From: Lentibacillus sp. Marseille-P4043
GTDB lineage: Bacteria; Bacillota; Bacilli; Bacillales; Amphibacillaceae
Reading direction: 5' to 3'
NCBI RefSeq assembly: GCF_900258515.1
Contig: NZ_LT984884.1
Location: forward strand, 3,283,367 to 3,347,366
DNA length: 64,000 nt
In this document: in pieces, positions 44,159 to 53,268 of the stretch
Layout: the number at the start of each line of letters is the position of its first letter
How positions within the stretch are numbered: the stretch's first letter is position 1
Position numbers and translations under genes: made by a program
Notes under the pieces: generated by a model
What the model was told of the DNA's origin: nothing
Databases searched by the model: none
Seen by the model: the letters and a program-made list of their open reading frames with translations, nothing else

Positions 44159-45763
44159 TCACACAGATTCTTCTCTTATTTTTCGTCGTAATATTTTTCC
44201 GACATTTGTTTTTGGTAGTTCTTTTCTAAATTCAACGATTCGTGGAACTTTATATGCCGCCATATTCTCTCGACAATAAGCAATTAATTCCTTTTCATCC
44301 GTAAGCTGACCTTCTTTTAGCACGACAACTGCTTTAACCGTTTCCCCACGATACGGATCTGGAATGCCAACAACGACTGCTTCCTGGACAGCAGGATGTT
44401 CATAGATAATTTCTTCTACATCTCTCGGATAGACGTTATAACCACTCGCAATAATTAGATCCTTTTTTCGATCAACAATGAATAGAAAACCGTCTTCATC
44501 CATATAGGCGATATCCCCTGTATAAAGCCAGCCGTCCTGAAGCGTTTGCTCTGTTTCTTCTGGCATATTCCAGTAACCTTTCATCACCTGTGGCCCTTTA
44601 ATAATTACCTCGCCGGTTTCTCCAGCGGGAAGTTCTTTTGTCCCATCAGCTAGGTCAACAATTTTATAGTCAGTAGACGGAAAGCCAATTCCAACACTAC
44701 CAGGCTTTCTCGGGCCAAAAAGTGGATTACAATGTGTTGTCGGCGAACTTTCCGACAGCCCATACCCCTCTAGTATCGTAGCACCGGTATTCTCTTCAAA
44801 CGTACGCAAAATTTCCCCAGGCATTGGAGCACTACCACTGTTACAAATTTTGATACTATCAACACCATATTCGTTCACTTTCGGGTGGTTGATTAAGGCA
44901 ATATACATGGTTGGAACACCTGGAAACGATGTTGGTTGCACATCTTTGATCGTTTGTAGCACTTCCTCCATATCGAACTTTGGCAGCATGATACTCATTG
45001 ATCCAGTATAGATAGACAGATTCATGCACGATGTCATTCCATATACATGAAATAACGGAATGACAGTAAGGAAACGCTCTTTCCCAAGTTCAATTCCATC
45101 TTGAAAATACTCGTATGATTGCATGACATTTGCCAGCAAATTACGATGAGTAAGCATAGCACCTTTAGAACGACCGGTTGTACCGCCTGTATATTGGAAA
45201 ATGGCAACATCTTCTATCGCGTTAATTGCAACAGGCTCCGGCGGTTTCTTTGCCTTCTTTAAAAATTCATTAAATCCAGTTGCCATGCTATCTTCCGTTT
45301 CCCGACCTTCTAGATTCACTTTAATAACATTTTTTATCGATGTTTTGTCCATGACTTGATTTAAAGCAGGCAACAATGGCTCATAAACAACAATGGTTTC
45401 AGCACCGGAATCTGCTAAAATGTACTCCAATTCTTTTCCGACAAGCATCGGATTAAGCTGTGTTACGATACCACCTGCCTGTAATGCCCCATAATAGCTG
45501 ATAACGTATTGTGGACAATTAGGTAGCATAATGGCCACTCGGTCCCCTTTCACTACTCCGTTTTCCTGTAGTGAGGCAGTGAATCCATCGACCAATTCAC
45601 CGAGCTTCTGATACGTCATTTCATTCCCATAAAAATAAAGTGCCTTATTATCCCCATAAGTATTAATTGTTTCTTTTAACATATCTGGCAGTGTTTTATT
45701 AGGTATCTCCAGTTCCGCCTGTATATGTTCCGGGTAATGTTTCTTCCAGACTTTTTCCATCAA
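44159..45763 (-). CDS. Acyl-CoA ligase (AMP-forming) 2, long-chain type
   Basis: The 534-aa ligase resembles long-chain FadD/LcfA enzymes: FQYTGGTTGRSKGAML near 189, PTSFPGVPTMYIALINHP near 275, EGYGLSESSPTTHCNP near 334, YTGDIAYMDEDGFLFIVDR near 413, and TNVGKILRRK at the C-terminus. The 85-bp gap to ligase 1 contains a small GGGACAG/CTGTCCC hairpin with no T run. Confidence 0.9.
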   Translation of the reverse strand: MMEKVWKKHYPEHIQAELEIPNKTLPDMLKETINTYGDNKALYFYGNEMTYQKLGELVDGFTASLQENGVVKGDRVAIMLPNCPQYVISYYGALQAGGIVTQLNPMLVGKELEYILADSGAETIVVYEPLLPALNQVMDKTSIKNVIKVNLEGRETEDSMATGFNEFLKKAKKPPEPVAINAIEDVAIFQYTGGTTGRSKGAMLTHRNLLANVMQSYEYFQDGIELGKERFLTVIPLFHVYGMTSCMNLSIYTGSMSIMLPKFDMEEVLQTIKDVQPTSFPGVPTMYIALINHPKVNEYGVDSIKICNSGSAPMPGEILRTFEENTGATILEGYGLSESSPTTHCNPLFGPRKPGSVGIGFPSTDYKIVDLADGTKELPAGETGEVIIKGPQVMKGYWNMPEETEQTLQDGWLYTGDIAYMDEDGFLFIVDRKKDLIIASGYNVYPRDVEEIIYEHPAVQEAVVVGIPDPYRGETVKAVVVLKEGQLTDEKELIAYCRENMAAYKVPRIVEFRKELPKTNVGKILRRKIREESV

Positions 45764-45820
45764 AATTCCTCCTTATATACAATTGATAACGCTTACAATA
45801 ATTTGTTTAATAGTCCCTCA

Positions 45821-46777
45821 TTAAAGAGAAAACAGTTGCTCAATAACGCCCTCTGACACGCCCTTACGTTTTAGCTCCGGAACAATATTTTCAAATACAT
45901 GAACAGGATGCCAATTTCTAACGAGGTACGCTACTTCCTCACTCATTTCCGGGTATCGTCCCAACCAATAATTAATTGAATCATGGGAGAGCATAATTTG
46001 CTTTTCATATCCTTCATCAAGAAGTTTAACTAATGTTTCGATGCGTTCTTCATCCATTGGTGCTCCAACTAACTTCTGAATACCAAATCGGTCAAAGCCT
46101 ATTTTCACACCGGTTTGCAGTGTTTTCTTATGATAGTCTACATCCGTGTTTCCACACATATGACCAATCACAATTTTGTTAGGATCAACACCGGAATCGA
46201 TTAGCATTTTCGCTTGTTCCGGTCCCATTGTTCCTTCCTGTGTATGGGTGAGAATCATAATTCCGGTCTCCCGATGCACCTTTGCAGCAACATCAAAAAA
46301 CATTTTCTCATACGAAGTAATTTCATCCTTGCTTGATGCTAGTTTAATAATTCCTGGACGAATTCCCGTTCCAGCTATCCCATCGTTTATTTCGGTCATA
46401 AACATTTCATAAATATCTTTTTCCGCCGTGCCTAATGAGTGACGAAATTTAAAATACGTTGTTGCACCTTCACCCTCGTAATAGTAGCCAGTAGCGCAAA
46501 TGATCTGTAATCCGGTTGTCTCAGAGATTTCCTTTAATATTTGCGGATCCCGTCCACATTCATTTGGTGTCGGATCCACAACGGTTTTAACGCCAAATTT
46601 CATGACACCGTTCGCTGCCTCAACCCCAGCGCGTACTGCCTCTTCCCGGTTATATGGACCTAGTGTTACATCACCACTATAACCAGGATATCCAAATTGG
46701 AAATGTTCATGGATCAATGTTTTACCCATATCCTCGACTGGAATCTTACCGGTAACCGTCTCTATCCATTCTCCCAT
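45821..46777 (-). CDS. Phosphotriesterase-family hydrolase (lactonase-like)
   Basis: The 318-aa amidohydrolase-fold protein has the full binuclear metal set: HEH in TLIHEHFQFG near 23-25, the Lys that becomes carboxylated in GIIKLASS near 147, His in ILTHTQEG near 181, His in IGHMCGNTD near 209, and Asp in MLSHDSINYW near 270. Most bacterial PTE homologues are lactonases or phospho-ester hydrolases. Within a CoA-catabolic operon, opening a lactone to a hydroxy acid is the most attractive role (inference). The ATG at 46777 has AAGGGG 8 nt upstream; the longer open frame runs into the upstream ligase gene and is not real. Confidence 0.85.
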   Translation of the reverse strand: MGEWIETVTGKIPVEDMGKTLIHEHFQFGYPGYSGDVTLGPYNREEAVRAGVEAANGVMKFGVKTVVDPTPNECGRDPQILKEISETTGLQIICATGYYYEGEGATTYFKFRHSLGTAEKDIYEMFMTEINDGIAGTGIRPGIIKLASSKDEITSYEKMFFDVAAKVHRETGIMILTHTQEGTMGPEQAKMLIDSGVDPNKIVIGHMCGNTDVDYHKKTLQTGVKIGFDRFGIQKLVGAPMDEERIETLVKLLDEGYEKQIMLSHDSINYWLGRYPEMSEEVAYLVRNWHPVHVFENIVPELKRKGVSEGVIEQLFSL

Positions 46778-46826
46778 ACGTTCAACCCCTTTAATTTTTG
46801 GAAAACCTAACAATCTATCTATATGA

Positions 46827-48473
46827 TCAACTCTCTTGTAATTCTCTCCACAAGACTTTCCCGCTGCTTGTAGTAGGAAAACGATCTGTAAATTCAACAA
46901 TTCGCGGATATTTGTATGCCGCCATTTGCTCTTTGGACCATTCGATAATGTCATTTTCGGTTACTTTTCCAATAGAATCATCATTCAAAATAACAAATGC
47001 TTTGACCGTTTCTCCACGTTTTACATCTGGTGCACGGACAACACATGCTTGCTGGATTGCTGGATGTTTATATAAAATGGATTCCACTTCCGTCGGCCAT
47101 ACTTTAAATCCAGCCGCATTGATCATCCGCTTTAGCCGATCAACAATGAAGAAATAACCGTCCTCATCCATCTTTACAATGTCACCGGTGCGAAAAAATT
47201 GTTTTCCTTCTAGTTGCATATGCGATGCTTGATTTTCTTCTTCTCGATGATAATAACCTTTGAAAACTTGGGGTCCATTAACAACCAGCTCTCCTTCTTC
47301 ATTAGCGCCGAGTTCTTTACCGGTTGCCAGATCTATTATACGTGCATCAACATCAAATGAAGGAACCCCTAGACATTGTAATTTTGGGCGATCAGGTGGG
47401 TTGAAATGTGTATGTGAAATCGTTTCTGACAACCCATACCCTTCTGCATAACGTAGCCCTGTTCTCTCATAAAGCTGTTCTCCAACCGCTTCCGGTAAAG
47501 GAGCACCTCCACCACCAATCGATTCCAGTGACGATATGTTATAGTTTGCTAGATTCGGATTGGCTAAAAAGTCGATTAACATGGTACTAATATTAATCCA
47601 ATGAGAACAACCATACCTCTCAATTGCTTTTGCTGCATAATCACGATCCCAGCGAGTAAGTAACACGATTGTACTTCCTGCTAAAATTGGTGTAAGTATG
47701 CTGTGCAGCAATCCTGTCACATGAAATAATGGTAAAGTTGCCAGTGCCACAGCATCTGGTGTCACATTCATCCAATGATAAGCTCCAGTTGTATTTGCTT
47801 GAACAGTACTATTTGTGTGGATACAGCCTTTAGGCAAGCCTGTTGTTCCTGATGTATAGGGAATAACTGCAACATCTTCCTTCACTCCTTGATATGGTGA
47901 AGGTTGGTGCTCTGTAGTTAATGCATTTTTCCATGCAATGTCTGCCGTGATTTCACTAGCAGGGGCAACTACTTCTGGCGGTAAATTACCAAGCGCATGA
48001 TCAGCTAAAATGTAGTCGGAATATGCTGTAACGATAATTTTTTCAAGAGATGTATTTTCCTTTAATGGGGTAACTTTAGTGTACAATTCTTGCCCAACCA
48101 ATGCCTGTTTGATATCACAGTCTTGCACGTAAAAAGTCAGGTCTTCCGTTGTACTCATCGGATTAATTGGTACAACGACTGCCCGCACGCGTAGTATAGC
48201 AAAAAAGCTTATCACAAATTGAGGAGAATTTTGCATGAACAACAGCACTTTTTCTTCATTTTGGACACCCATATCATTTTCTAAATATCCAGCCAGCTGG
48301 TTCACTTCATCTAAAAGTTGTTGATACGTATATGTTTGTCCATAGTACCGTATTGCTATTTTGTGTGGGTATTTTTTTGCGGTAATTGTCAAATTATCGT
48401 ATAGAGTCGTTTCCGGTACTGTAAGCGTTTTAGACAAACGTGAAGGCCAATACTTGAAATGGTTTGTGTGCAT
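46827..48473 (-). CDS. Acyl-CoA ligase (AMP-forming) 3
   Basis: The 548-aa ANL ligase has IPYTSGTTGLPKGCIHT near 202, EGYGLSETISHTHFNPPDR near 342, TGDIVKMDEDGYFFIVDR near 426, and TSSGKVLWR with the catalytic Lys at the end. It precedes the PTE-family gene by 49 nt, so ligase and hydrolase may act on the same compound. AGGAAGGG lies about 10 nt before ATG. Confidence 0.9.
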   Translation of the reverse strand: MHTNHFKYWPSRLSKTLTVPETTLYDNLTITAKKYPHKIAIRYYGQTYTYQQLLDEVNQLAGYLENDMGVQNEEKVLLFMQNSPQFVISFFAILRVRAVVVPINPMSTTEDLTFYVQDCDIKQALVGQELYTKVTPLKENTSLEKIIVTAYSDYILADHALGNLPPEVVAPASEITADIAWKNALTTEHQPSPYQGVKEDVAVIPYTSGTTGLPKGCIHTNSTVQANTTGAYHWMNVTPDAVALATLPLFHVTGLLHSILTPILAGSTIVLLTRWDRDYAAKAIERYGCSHWINISTMLIDFLANPNLANYNISSLESIGGGGAPLPEAVGEQLYERTGLRYAEGYGLSETISHTHFNPPDRPKLQCLGVPSFDVDARIIDLATGKELGANEEGELVVNGPQVFKGYYHREEENQASHMQLEGKQFFRTGDIVKMDEDGYFFIVDRLKRMINAAGFKVWPTEVESILYKHPAIQQACVVRAPDVKRGETVKAFVILNDDSIGKVTENDIIEWSKEQMAAYKYPRIVEFTDRFPTTSSGKVLWRELQES

Positions 48474-48520
48474 GAATACATCACCCTTCCTGTTTTTTAT
48501 CGTTTCTTACACGCATTTTT

Positions 48521-49495
48521 CTATGGGATTAACACAATCTTACCTTTCGTTTTCCTATCTTGAAACAGCTGATGAACTTTAGCTGCTTGTGCTAATGGAT
48601 AAGTACCACCGATCGTAAGTTCCAAATTACCTTGACCTACATACGTGAGAAGTTCCTGGAGACTGCTTTTGAACAAAGTGGGCCTTTTCATTATTTGTGG
48701 CAAGAAAAAAACAACAATGGATTGATTGCGCTTCATTAGTGACGATGGGTAAAATTTTGATTGTTCGCCACTTGCTACCCCGTAAATTACCAAACGGCCA
48801 AATTCTGCCAAGCATTTAAGTGTCTTGTAAAAAACACTGCCACCAACCATTTCAAGTGCTACATCAACACCCTTCCGATCAGTTAGTTCCCGTATTTTAT
48901 TCTCCCAGTCGTCCTCCGAATAGTTAACTAAATGATCCGCTCCCATCTTTCCAGCAAATGCTAATTTTTCTGGTGTACTAGCCGTTGCAATCACTTTTCC
49001 AGCACCAAATTGTTTTGCCAACTGTACAGCCAATAAACCGACTCCACCTGATGCCGCATGAACAAGAACAGTCTCTCCTTCTTCCAAACGGCCCATTGTT
49101 TTTAGAATGTGGTATGCACTTAATCCTTGTACTGGTAGAGCAACGGCTTTTTCATAGGACACATCATCTGGAATGGGGATCAGCGTATTTGCATCCACAA
49201 CCACATTTTCAGAATAGCCACCTGATTCAATTAACGAAACAACACGCTCCCCTTTTTCTATCCCGTGAACTTGATCGCCGACTTCTGATACCACACCTGC
49301 AACCTCTGTGCCTGGAATAAACGGTAATGTTGTAGGGACGACATACTCCCCCTGCCGTCTTGCAGTGTCAGCATAATTCACACCAATTGCTTTCGCCTCA
49401 ATCAGAACATCATTTTCACTGATTGCCGGTGTTTCGATTTCCGTAACCTTCAACACATCCGGTCCACCATATTCGTCAAATTGTACAGCTTTCAT
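48521..49495 (-). CDS. Zinc-independent quinone oxidoreductase-type MDR
   Basis: The 324-aa medium-chain reductase has the GVNYADTARRQGEY motif near 37, the NADPH-binding AASGGVGLLAVQLAKQFGA near 146, and no structural or catalytic zinc ligands. The family reduces quinones and enoyl/enone compounds. In this cluster it may be an enoyl-CoA or enone reductase. GGAGG lies 8 nt upstream. Confidence 0.85.
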   Translation of the reverse strand: MKAVQFDEYGGPDVLKVTEIETPAISENDVLIEAKAIGVNYADTARRQGEYVVPTTLPFIPGTEVAGVVSEVGDQVHGIEKGERVVSLIESGGYSENVVVDANTLIPIPDDVSYEKAVALPVQGLSAYHILKTMGRLEEGETVLVHAASGGVGLLAVQLAKQFGAGKVIATASTPEKLAFAGKMGADHLVNYSEDDWENKIRELTDRKGVDVALEMVGGSVFYKTLKCLAEFGRLVIYGVASGEQSKFYPSSLMKRNQSIVVFFLPQIMKRPTLFKSSLQELLTYVGQGNLELTIGGTYPLAQAAKVHQLFQDRKTKGKIVLIP

Positions 49496-49523
49496 AACCT
49501 TATTTCCTCCTAATTTTCTTTGC

Positions 49524-50264
49524 TTATTGCTGCCTTCTCTCTTCCATTATTGTTTTTCCATCAACTAATCGCGGAATCACAGATAGGATGCCACGTTGAT
49601 TTACATACGCAATATCATCTTCAAATCCATAATTTTCAAGCATCTTTCCTACACGGGAATCACGAAGTACAGCTTGATCAGACACATTTTCATAAAACAA
49701 CTTTGCAGTTAACGCACTGTCCGTTAAATCTATCTGTCCACCGTATGCGTTTACAAGTTGGTCGATAAAGTATCCTGCACCATAAAAATCCTCTAAGCAA
49801 AATTGATTTTTCGACCCTGAACAGACAACAATAATCGTCTCATTATCATACATATCAGCGATCTGCTTACTTACAGCCCTTCCATTTAATAACGATGCTA
49901 TATATACCTCTTTGGCCGAGGCTGCTTTGCGAATAGCAACTGTTCCATTTGTCGTTGATAACACAACTGTTTTCGCTGCTACATGTTCTTTTAAAGCCAG
50001 AGGAGCCGGATCTAAAAATCCGTCAATTGTTTTCCCGTCATACTCCCCAACAAGTGAAATATCTTCTTGCGAAAAGTTCTTTGCTTCCTTTAATGCCTCC
50101 GCTTCATCCATCACGGGAATTACTTGCCTCGCTCCATAGTCGAGACAAGCTGTGATGGTTGAAGTTGCAAGTAATACATCAAATACAACCGCAATTTTAT
50201 TTTCATCCATCTGTACCGTATCAACTTCCTCTTTTTTTAATAACAAATGAATTTTCATATTCAC
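49524..50264 (-). CDS. ComB-like 2-phosphosulfolactate phosphatase family protein
   Basis: The 246-aa protein carries the ComB signatures: VVFDVLLATSTITACL near 26, LVGEYDGKTIDGF near 70, STTNGTVAIRKA near 102, IASLLNGRAV near 121, and CSGSKNQFCLEDFYGAGYF near 147. ComB enzymes are Mg-dependent phosphatases acting on 2-phosphosulfolactate. The usual partner ComA is not in the window. Its start overlaps the APH-fold kinase gene by 4 nt, so phosphatase and kinase are translationally coupled; removal of phosphate from a phospho-hydroxyacid made by that kinase is my inference. Confidence 0.82.
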   Translation of the reverse strand: MNMKIHLLLKKEEVDTVQMDENKIAVVFDVLLATSTITACLDYGARQVIPVMDEAEALKEAKNFSQEDISLVGEYDGKTIDGFLDPAPLALKEHVAAKTVVLSTTNGTVAIRKAASAKEVYIASLLNGRAVSKQIADMYDNETIIVVCSGSKNQFCLEDFYGAGYFIDQLVNAYGGQIDLTDSALTAKLFYENVSDQAVLRDSRVGKMLENYGFEDDIAYVNQRGILSVIPRLVDGKTIMEERRQQ

Positions 50265-51328
50265 ACACCTTTGGCAGAATACAATGCATGGCTAATTAAA
50301 TTCACAACATAATGATTAAGATTAGCAAATCTTGCATCATTCGTTTGTCCTTTGTAATATCGATAATAGATTTGCTGGATGATTACAGCAAGTTTAAAGT
50401 AGGCAAACGTTAAGTAAAAATGCATATCCGACACATCACGACCACTTTTTGTTGCATAGTCTTGCAAAAATTCCCGTCGGGTGAAAAACCCTTCTTTTAT
50501 TGTTACAGATGGTTTTCCAAGTCCTGTCTGCAGTTCTTCCGGATCATCTGGTTCAATCCAATAACTTAATGCTGCACCAAGATCTGCCAATGGATCACCT
50601 ACCGTGGTCATTTCCCAATCAAACAATCCTGTTATCTCAGAGAAATCCTCTGAAAACATGGCATTATTTAACTTATAATCGTAATGAATAATGGTAGGTT
50701 CTGGTGACGCAGGAATATTAGTTTGCAACCATTTCGTCAATTGATCGACACCTGATACATCTTCTGTTTTCGCTCGCTCATACCGTTTAATCCAACCATT
50801 TACTTGACGTTCCATAAATCCATCTGGTTTTGACATGTTAACTAGATTCGTTTTGGTAAAATCAATCTGGTGTAATTCTACTAGTTTATCCACCATTAAT
50901 TTAGAAATTTTTCTGCCTAAAGCCGATTCGTAAACGATGTCATTAGGAAATTCGGAATCTACTACAATTCCTTTTCTGCGCTCCATAATAAAAAATGGAC
51001 TTCCAACAATCTGTTCATCGTCGGAAAAGACATATGGCTTTGGTGCCGCTTTGTACAATGGATTCAAACCCGATAATATCTTGTATTCTCTTTCCATATC
51101 ATGAGCTTTGGGAGCTACTGGACCAAGCGGAGGCCGTCTCAGCACTGCCTCCCATGATCCAATCCGTAACAAGTAGGTTAAATTAGAATGACCTGCACCA
51201 AATTGTTCAATTTCCAATGATCCATCAGGAATCCCTGAGATATTTTCCCGGACGAATTGCTCCAATCCTGTCTTATTAAGTTCCTCACCTTTTCGAACGT
51301 TAATCGTATCGCTATATGAGGCTTTCAT
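50261..51328 (-). CDS. APH-fold phosphotransferase (ACAD10/11 and LvaA-like hydroxyacyl-CoA kinase candidate)
   Basis: The 355-aa kinase has a Ser-rich P-loop FGAGHSNLTYLLRIG near 43, WEAVLRRPP (ATP Lys/Arg strand) near 60, the catalytic loop HYDYKLNNAMF near 217, and GLFDWEMTTVGDPLADLG near 236 (DFG-like Mg Asp). This subgroup, often next to acyl-CoA dehydrogenases, includes the kinase domain of mammalian ACAD10/11 and Pseudomonas LvaA, which phosphorylate the 4-hydroxyl of 4-hydroxyacyl-CoAs. It overlaps the thioesterase and ComB-like genes by 4 nt each. No LvaB-like small partner was seen. Confidence 0.8.
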   Translation of the reverse strand: MKASYSDTINVRKGEELNKTGLEQFVRENISGIPDGSLEIEQFGAGHSNLTYLLRIGSWEAVLRRPPLGPVAPKAHDMEREYKILSGLNPLYKAAPKPYVFSDDEQIVGSPFFIMERRKGIVVDSEFPNDIVYESALGRKISKLMVDKLVELHQIDFTKTNLVNMSKPDGFMERQVNGWIKRYERAKTEDVSGVDQLTKWLQTNIPASPEPTIIHYDYKLNNAMFSEDFSEITGLFDWEMTTVGDPLADLGAALSYWIEPDDPEELQTGLGKPSVTIKEGFFTRREFLQDYATKSGRDVSDMHFYLTFAYFKLAVIIQQIYYRYYKGQTNDARFANLNHYVVNLISHALYSAKGV

Positions 51329-51729
51329 TGCTCTTCACTCCTCTCACGCAAATGTTCTTGTAGTGACGCTTTAAATGCATCCGGAATTATCGCTGCCTTT
51401 TGCTGTACTATATCTACATAAACAATGGTCGCCTCACCACTTGCGATCAGATTGCCTGATTCTTTATCACACATCTCTGTACACAATGTAAAACTAGTAT
51501 TACCAATTCGTTGCACCGTTGTTTCAATATCTAGCGTTTGTCCAAAATACCCTTGCCTGACAAAATCACACTTTGTTGACACTAGCATAATCGTAAAATC
51601 ATCAGCACGAACATCCATCCCAAGTTTTTGTAAAAAATCGAGCCTTGTTTCCTCCATATACGTAAAGTAACTTGCATTATTAATGTGACCTAACATATCT
51701 GTTTCACTTACACGGACATTAATCTCCAT
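51325..51729 (-). CDS. Acyl-CoA thioesterase (4HBT hot-dog fold) 2
   Basis: The 134-aa hot-dog protein has VRVSETDMLGHINNASYF at the N-terminus with the catalytic Asp, and TKCDFVRQGYFGQTL near 52. It heads the long transcription unit thioesterase-kinase-phosphatase-reductase-ligases and has an operator 48 bp upstream. It overlaps the kinase gene by 4 nt. It is a paralogue of 30332-30754. Confidence 0.85.
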   Translation of the reverse strand: MEINVRVSETDMLGHINNASYFTYMEETRLDFLQKLGMDVRADDFTIMLVSTKCDFVRQGYFGQTLDIETTVQRIGNTSFTLCTEMCDKESGNLIASGEATIVYVDIVQQKAAIIPDAFKASLQEHLRERSEEQ

Positions 51730-51776
51730 TTTTCAATCGCCCCCTGAACCGTTGTCATGGCACGTATAATTTGCAT

Positions 51777-51794
51777 ATACTAATCAGTTGGTAT
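51777..51794 (-). promoter_or_regulatory. TetR-type operator, site 3
   Basis: On the minus strand ATACCAACTGATTAGTAT, preceded by AAC, lies 48 bp upstream of the thioesterase start at 51729 and just downstream of the TetR gene. Confidence 0.75.
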
Positions 51795-51859
51795 GTTTAT
51801 ACTATTCGGAAATTTTATTTTATATTACTACCTATATAAAGATAGTAATATCGTTCATT

Positions 51860-52423
51860 TCAATTTGTAATGCCGGCCAATATCATATCTGCATAGATGT
51901 CTACTAACTCTTCCGGTGAAACTTCTCCGTCTGGCTTAAACCAATTATAACTCCAGTTCGTAACCCCTAATATGCCAAACGTAATGATATCTACTCGTAG
52001 ATTTTCCTTGAATAGTCCTTGATTAATTCCTTCTTGCACAACATTTTCAACATTTAAACGGAATTGTTCCCTTTTCTGTTTAATGTTTTCAATGTTTTCT
52101 TTGGTTAAATGCCGTATCTCACGAAAATATACACGAGCACTTGGACCATTCTCCGCAACATCCATGATTAGTAACCTGATGATGTCGGTTAATTTTTCCG
52201 TTGGCGTCGTATAATCATTATCTATAATCCGATTCTGACGGTCTAATAGATTCGTAATGTAAGCATGGTGAATTTCCATTAATAGCTGCTCTTTACTGGA
52301 AAAATAGTAATAAAATGTCCCCTTTGTAACGCCCAAAACATTCACAATATCTTGAATAGACGTTTCACTAAAACCTTTCTTTTCAAAGAGTAAGATACTC
52401 TCCTTTATAATGTCATCTTTCAT
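51860..52423 (-). CDS. TetR/AcrR-family regulator of the catabolic cluster
   Basis: The 187-aa regulator has an N-terminal TetR helix-turn-helix (ESILLFEKKGFSETSIQDIV, then VTKGTFYYYFSSKEQL) and a helical C-terminal ligand domain of the FadR/PaaR-like type. It lies inside the cluster, third in the unit ACAD-SDR-TetR. It is the obvious candidate to bind the four shared palindromes and release them on an acyl-CoA. ATG 52423 has GAGG 9 nt upstream; the GTG five codons earlier overlaps that RBS. Confidence 0.9.
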   Translation of the reverse strand: MKDDIIKESILLFEKKGFSETSIQDIVNVLGVTKGTFYYYFSSKEQLLMEIHHAYITNLLDRQNRIIDNDYTTPTEKLTDIIRLLIMDVAENGPSARVYFREIRHLTKENIENIKQKREQFRLNVENVVQEGINQGLFKENLRVDIITFGILGVTNWSYNWFKPDGEVSPEELVDIYADMILAGITN

Positions 52424-52494
52424 ATGCATTTTCCTCACCTAGTTGTACTATTTTATCTAGTTTAAATTTATCACAACACCGAAAATAATTCATC

Positions 52495-53268
52495 CTAATA
52501 AGCGTGTGAACCACCATCAACAGCTAAAATATCACCACTAACAAAATCTGACGCTTTTGAGGCCAAGAATAATGCTGCGCCTTGTAAATCAGCATCATTT
52601 CCTAACCGATTCAGTGGCGTTCCTTCCAGGATTTTCTCTTTTCCTTGTTCTAATAGACCACGGGACATTTTTGTCGGGAAAAATCCTGGCGCAATGGCAT
52701 TTACATTGATATTGTGCTGTCCCCATTTAACAGCTAGATCCTTCGTAAATGTCATAACGGCTCCCTTACTTGTGTTATAACCAATCGTGTCCATATACCT
52801 TGGGTCCGTTCCACCAAAACCAGCGACTGATGCAATGTTAATGATCTTCCCTTGATTTTGTTTAATCATCGTTTTTCCAACTTCTTGACTCATTAAAAAT
52901 GTACCGGTTATGTTCACGTTGATGACCTTCTGCCATGCTTCAAATGGCATATCCAGAACAGGCGCACCCCAAGTAGCTCCACTATTATTTACTAAAATAT
53001 CAATCGTACCAAAGTGGTCCACAGTTCCTTCAACAACTTTTTTGACGTCTTCAGGATTCGATACATCACAAGCAAAAGCTAACGAGTCCACTCCTAGTTG
53101 TTTCAGCTCTTCACTCATTTTTTCACACGCATCTAACTTTCTTGAGCAGACCACCACATTTGCACCTGCTTCTGCAAATCCTCGGGCGATTTGCGCACCT
53201 AATCCTCTTCCGCCACCAGTTACAATAGCTGTCTTTCCATCTAATTTGAATAAATCTAGTACACTCAT
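52495..53268 (-). CDS. Short-chain dehydrogenase (gluconate 5-dehydrogenase/LvaD-like)
   Basis: The 257-aa SDR has [10 protein letters not shown] near 17-26, [15 protein letters not shown] near 94, Ser in [10 protein letters not shown] near 145, YNTSKGAVM near 163, and VDGGSHAY at the end. It overlaps the acyl-CoA dehydrogenase gene by 4 nt. SDRs of this kind adjoin APH-ACAD genes in hydroxyacid pathways and would oxidise the 3-hydroxyacyl-CoA product. Confidence 0.85.
   Translation of the reverse strand: MSVLDLFKLDGKTAIVTGGGRGLGAQIARGFAEAGANVVVCSRKLDACEKMSEELKQLGVDSLAFACDVSNPEDVKKVVEGTVDHFGTIDILVNNSGATWGAPVLDMPFEAWQKVINVNITGTFLMSQEVGKTMIKQNQGKIINIASVAGFGGTDPRYMDTIGYNTSKGAVMTFTKDLAVKWGQHNINVNAIAPGFFPTKMSRGLLEQGKEKILEGTPLNRLGNDADLQGAALFLASKASDFVSGDILAVDGGSHAY

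Noticed and set aside
46778..46954. N-terminal extension of the PTE-family gene
   Set aside because: The extra 59 codons overlap the 3' end of the ligase gene in another frame. The ATG at 46777 has a good RBS and gives the normal family length.
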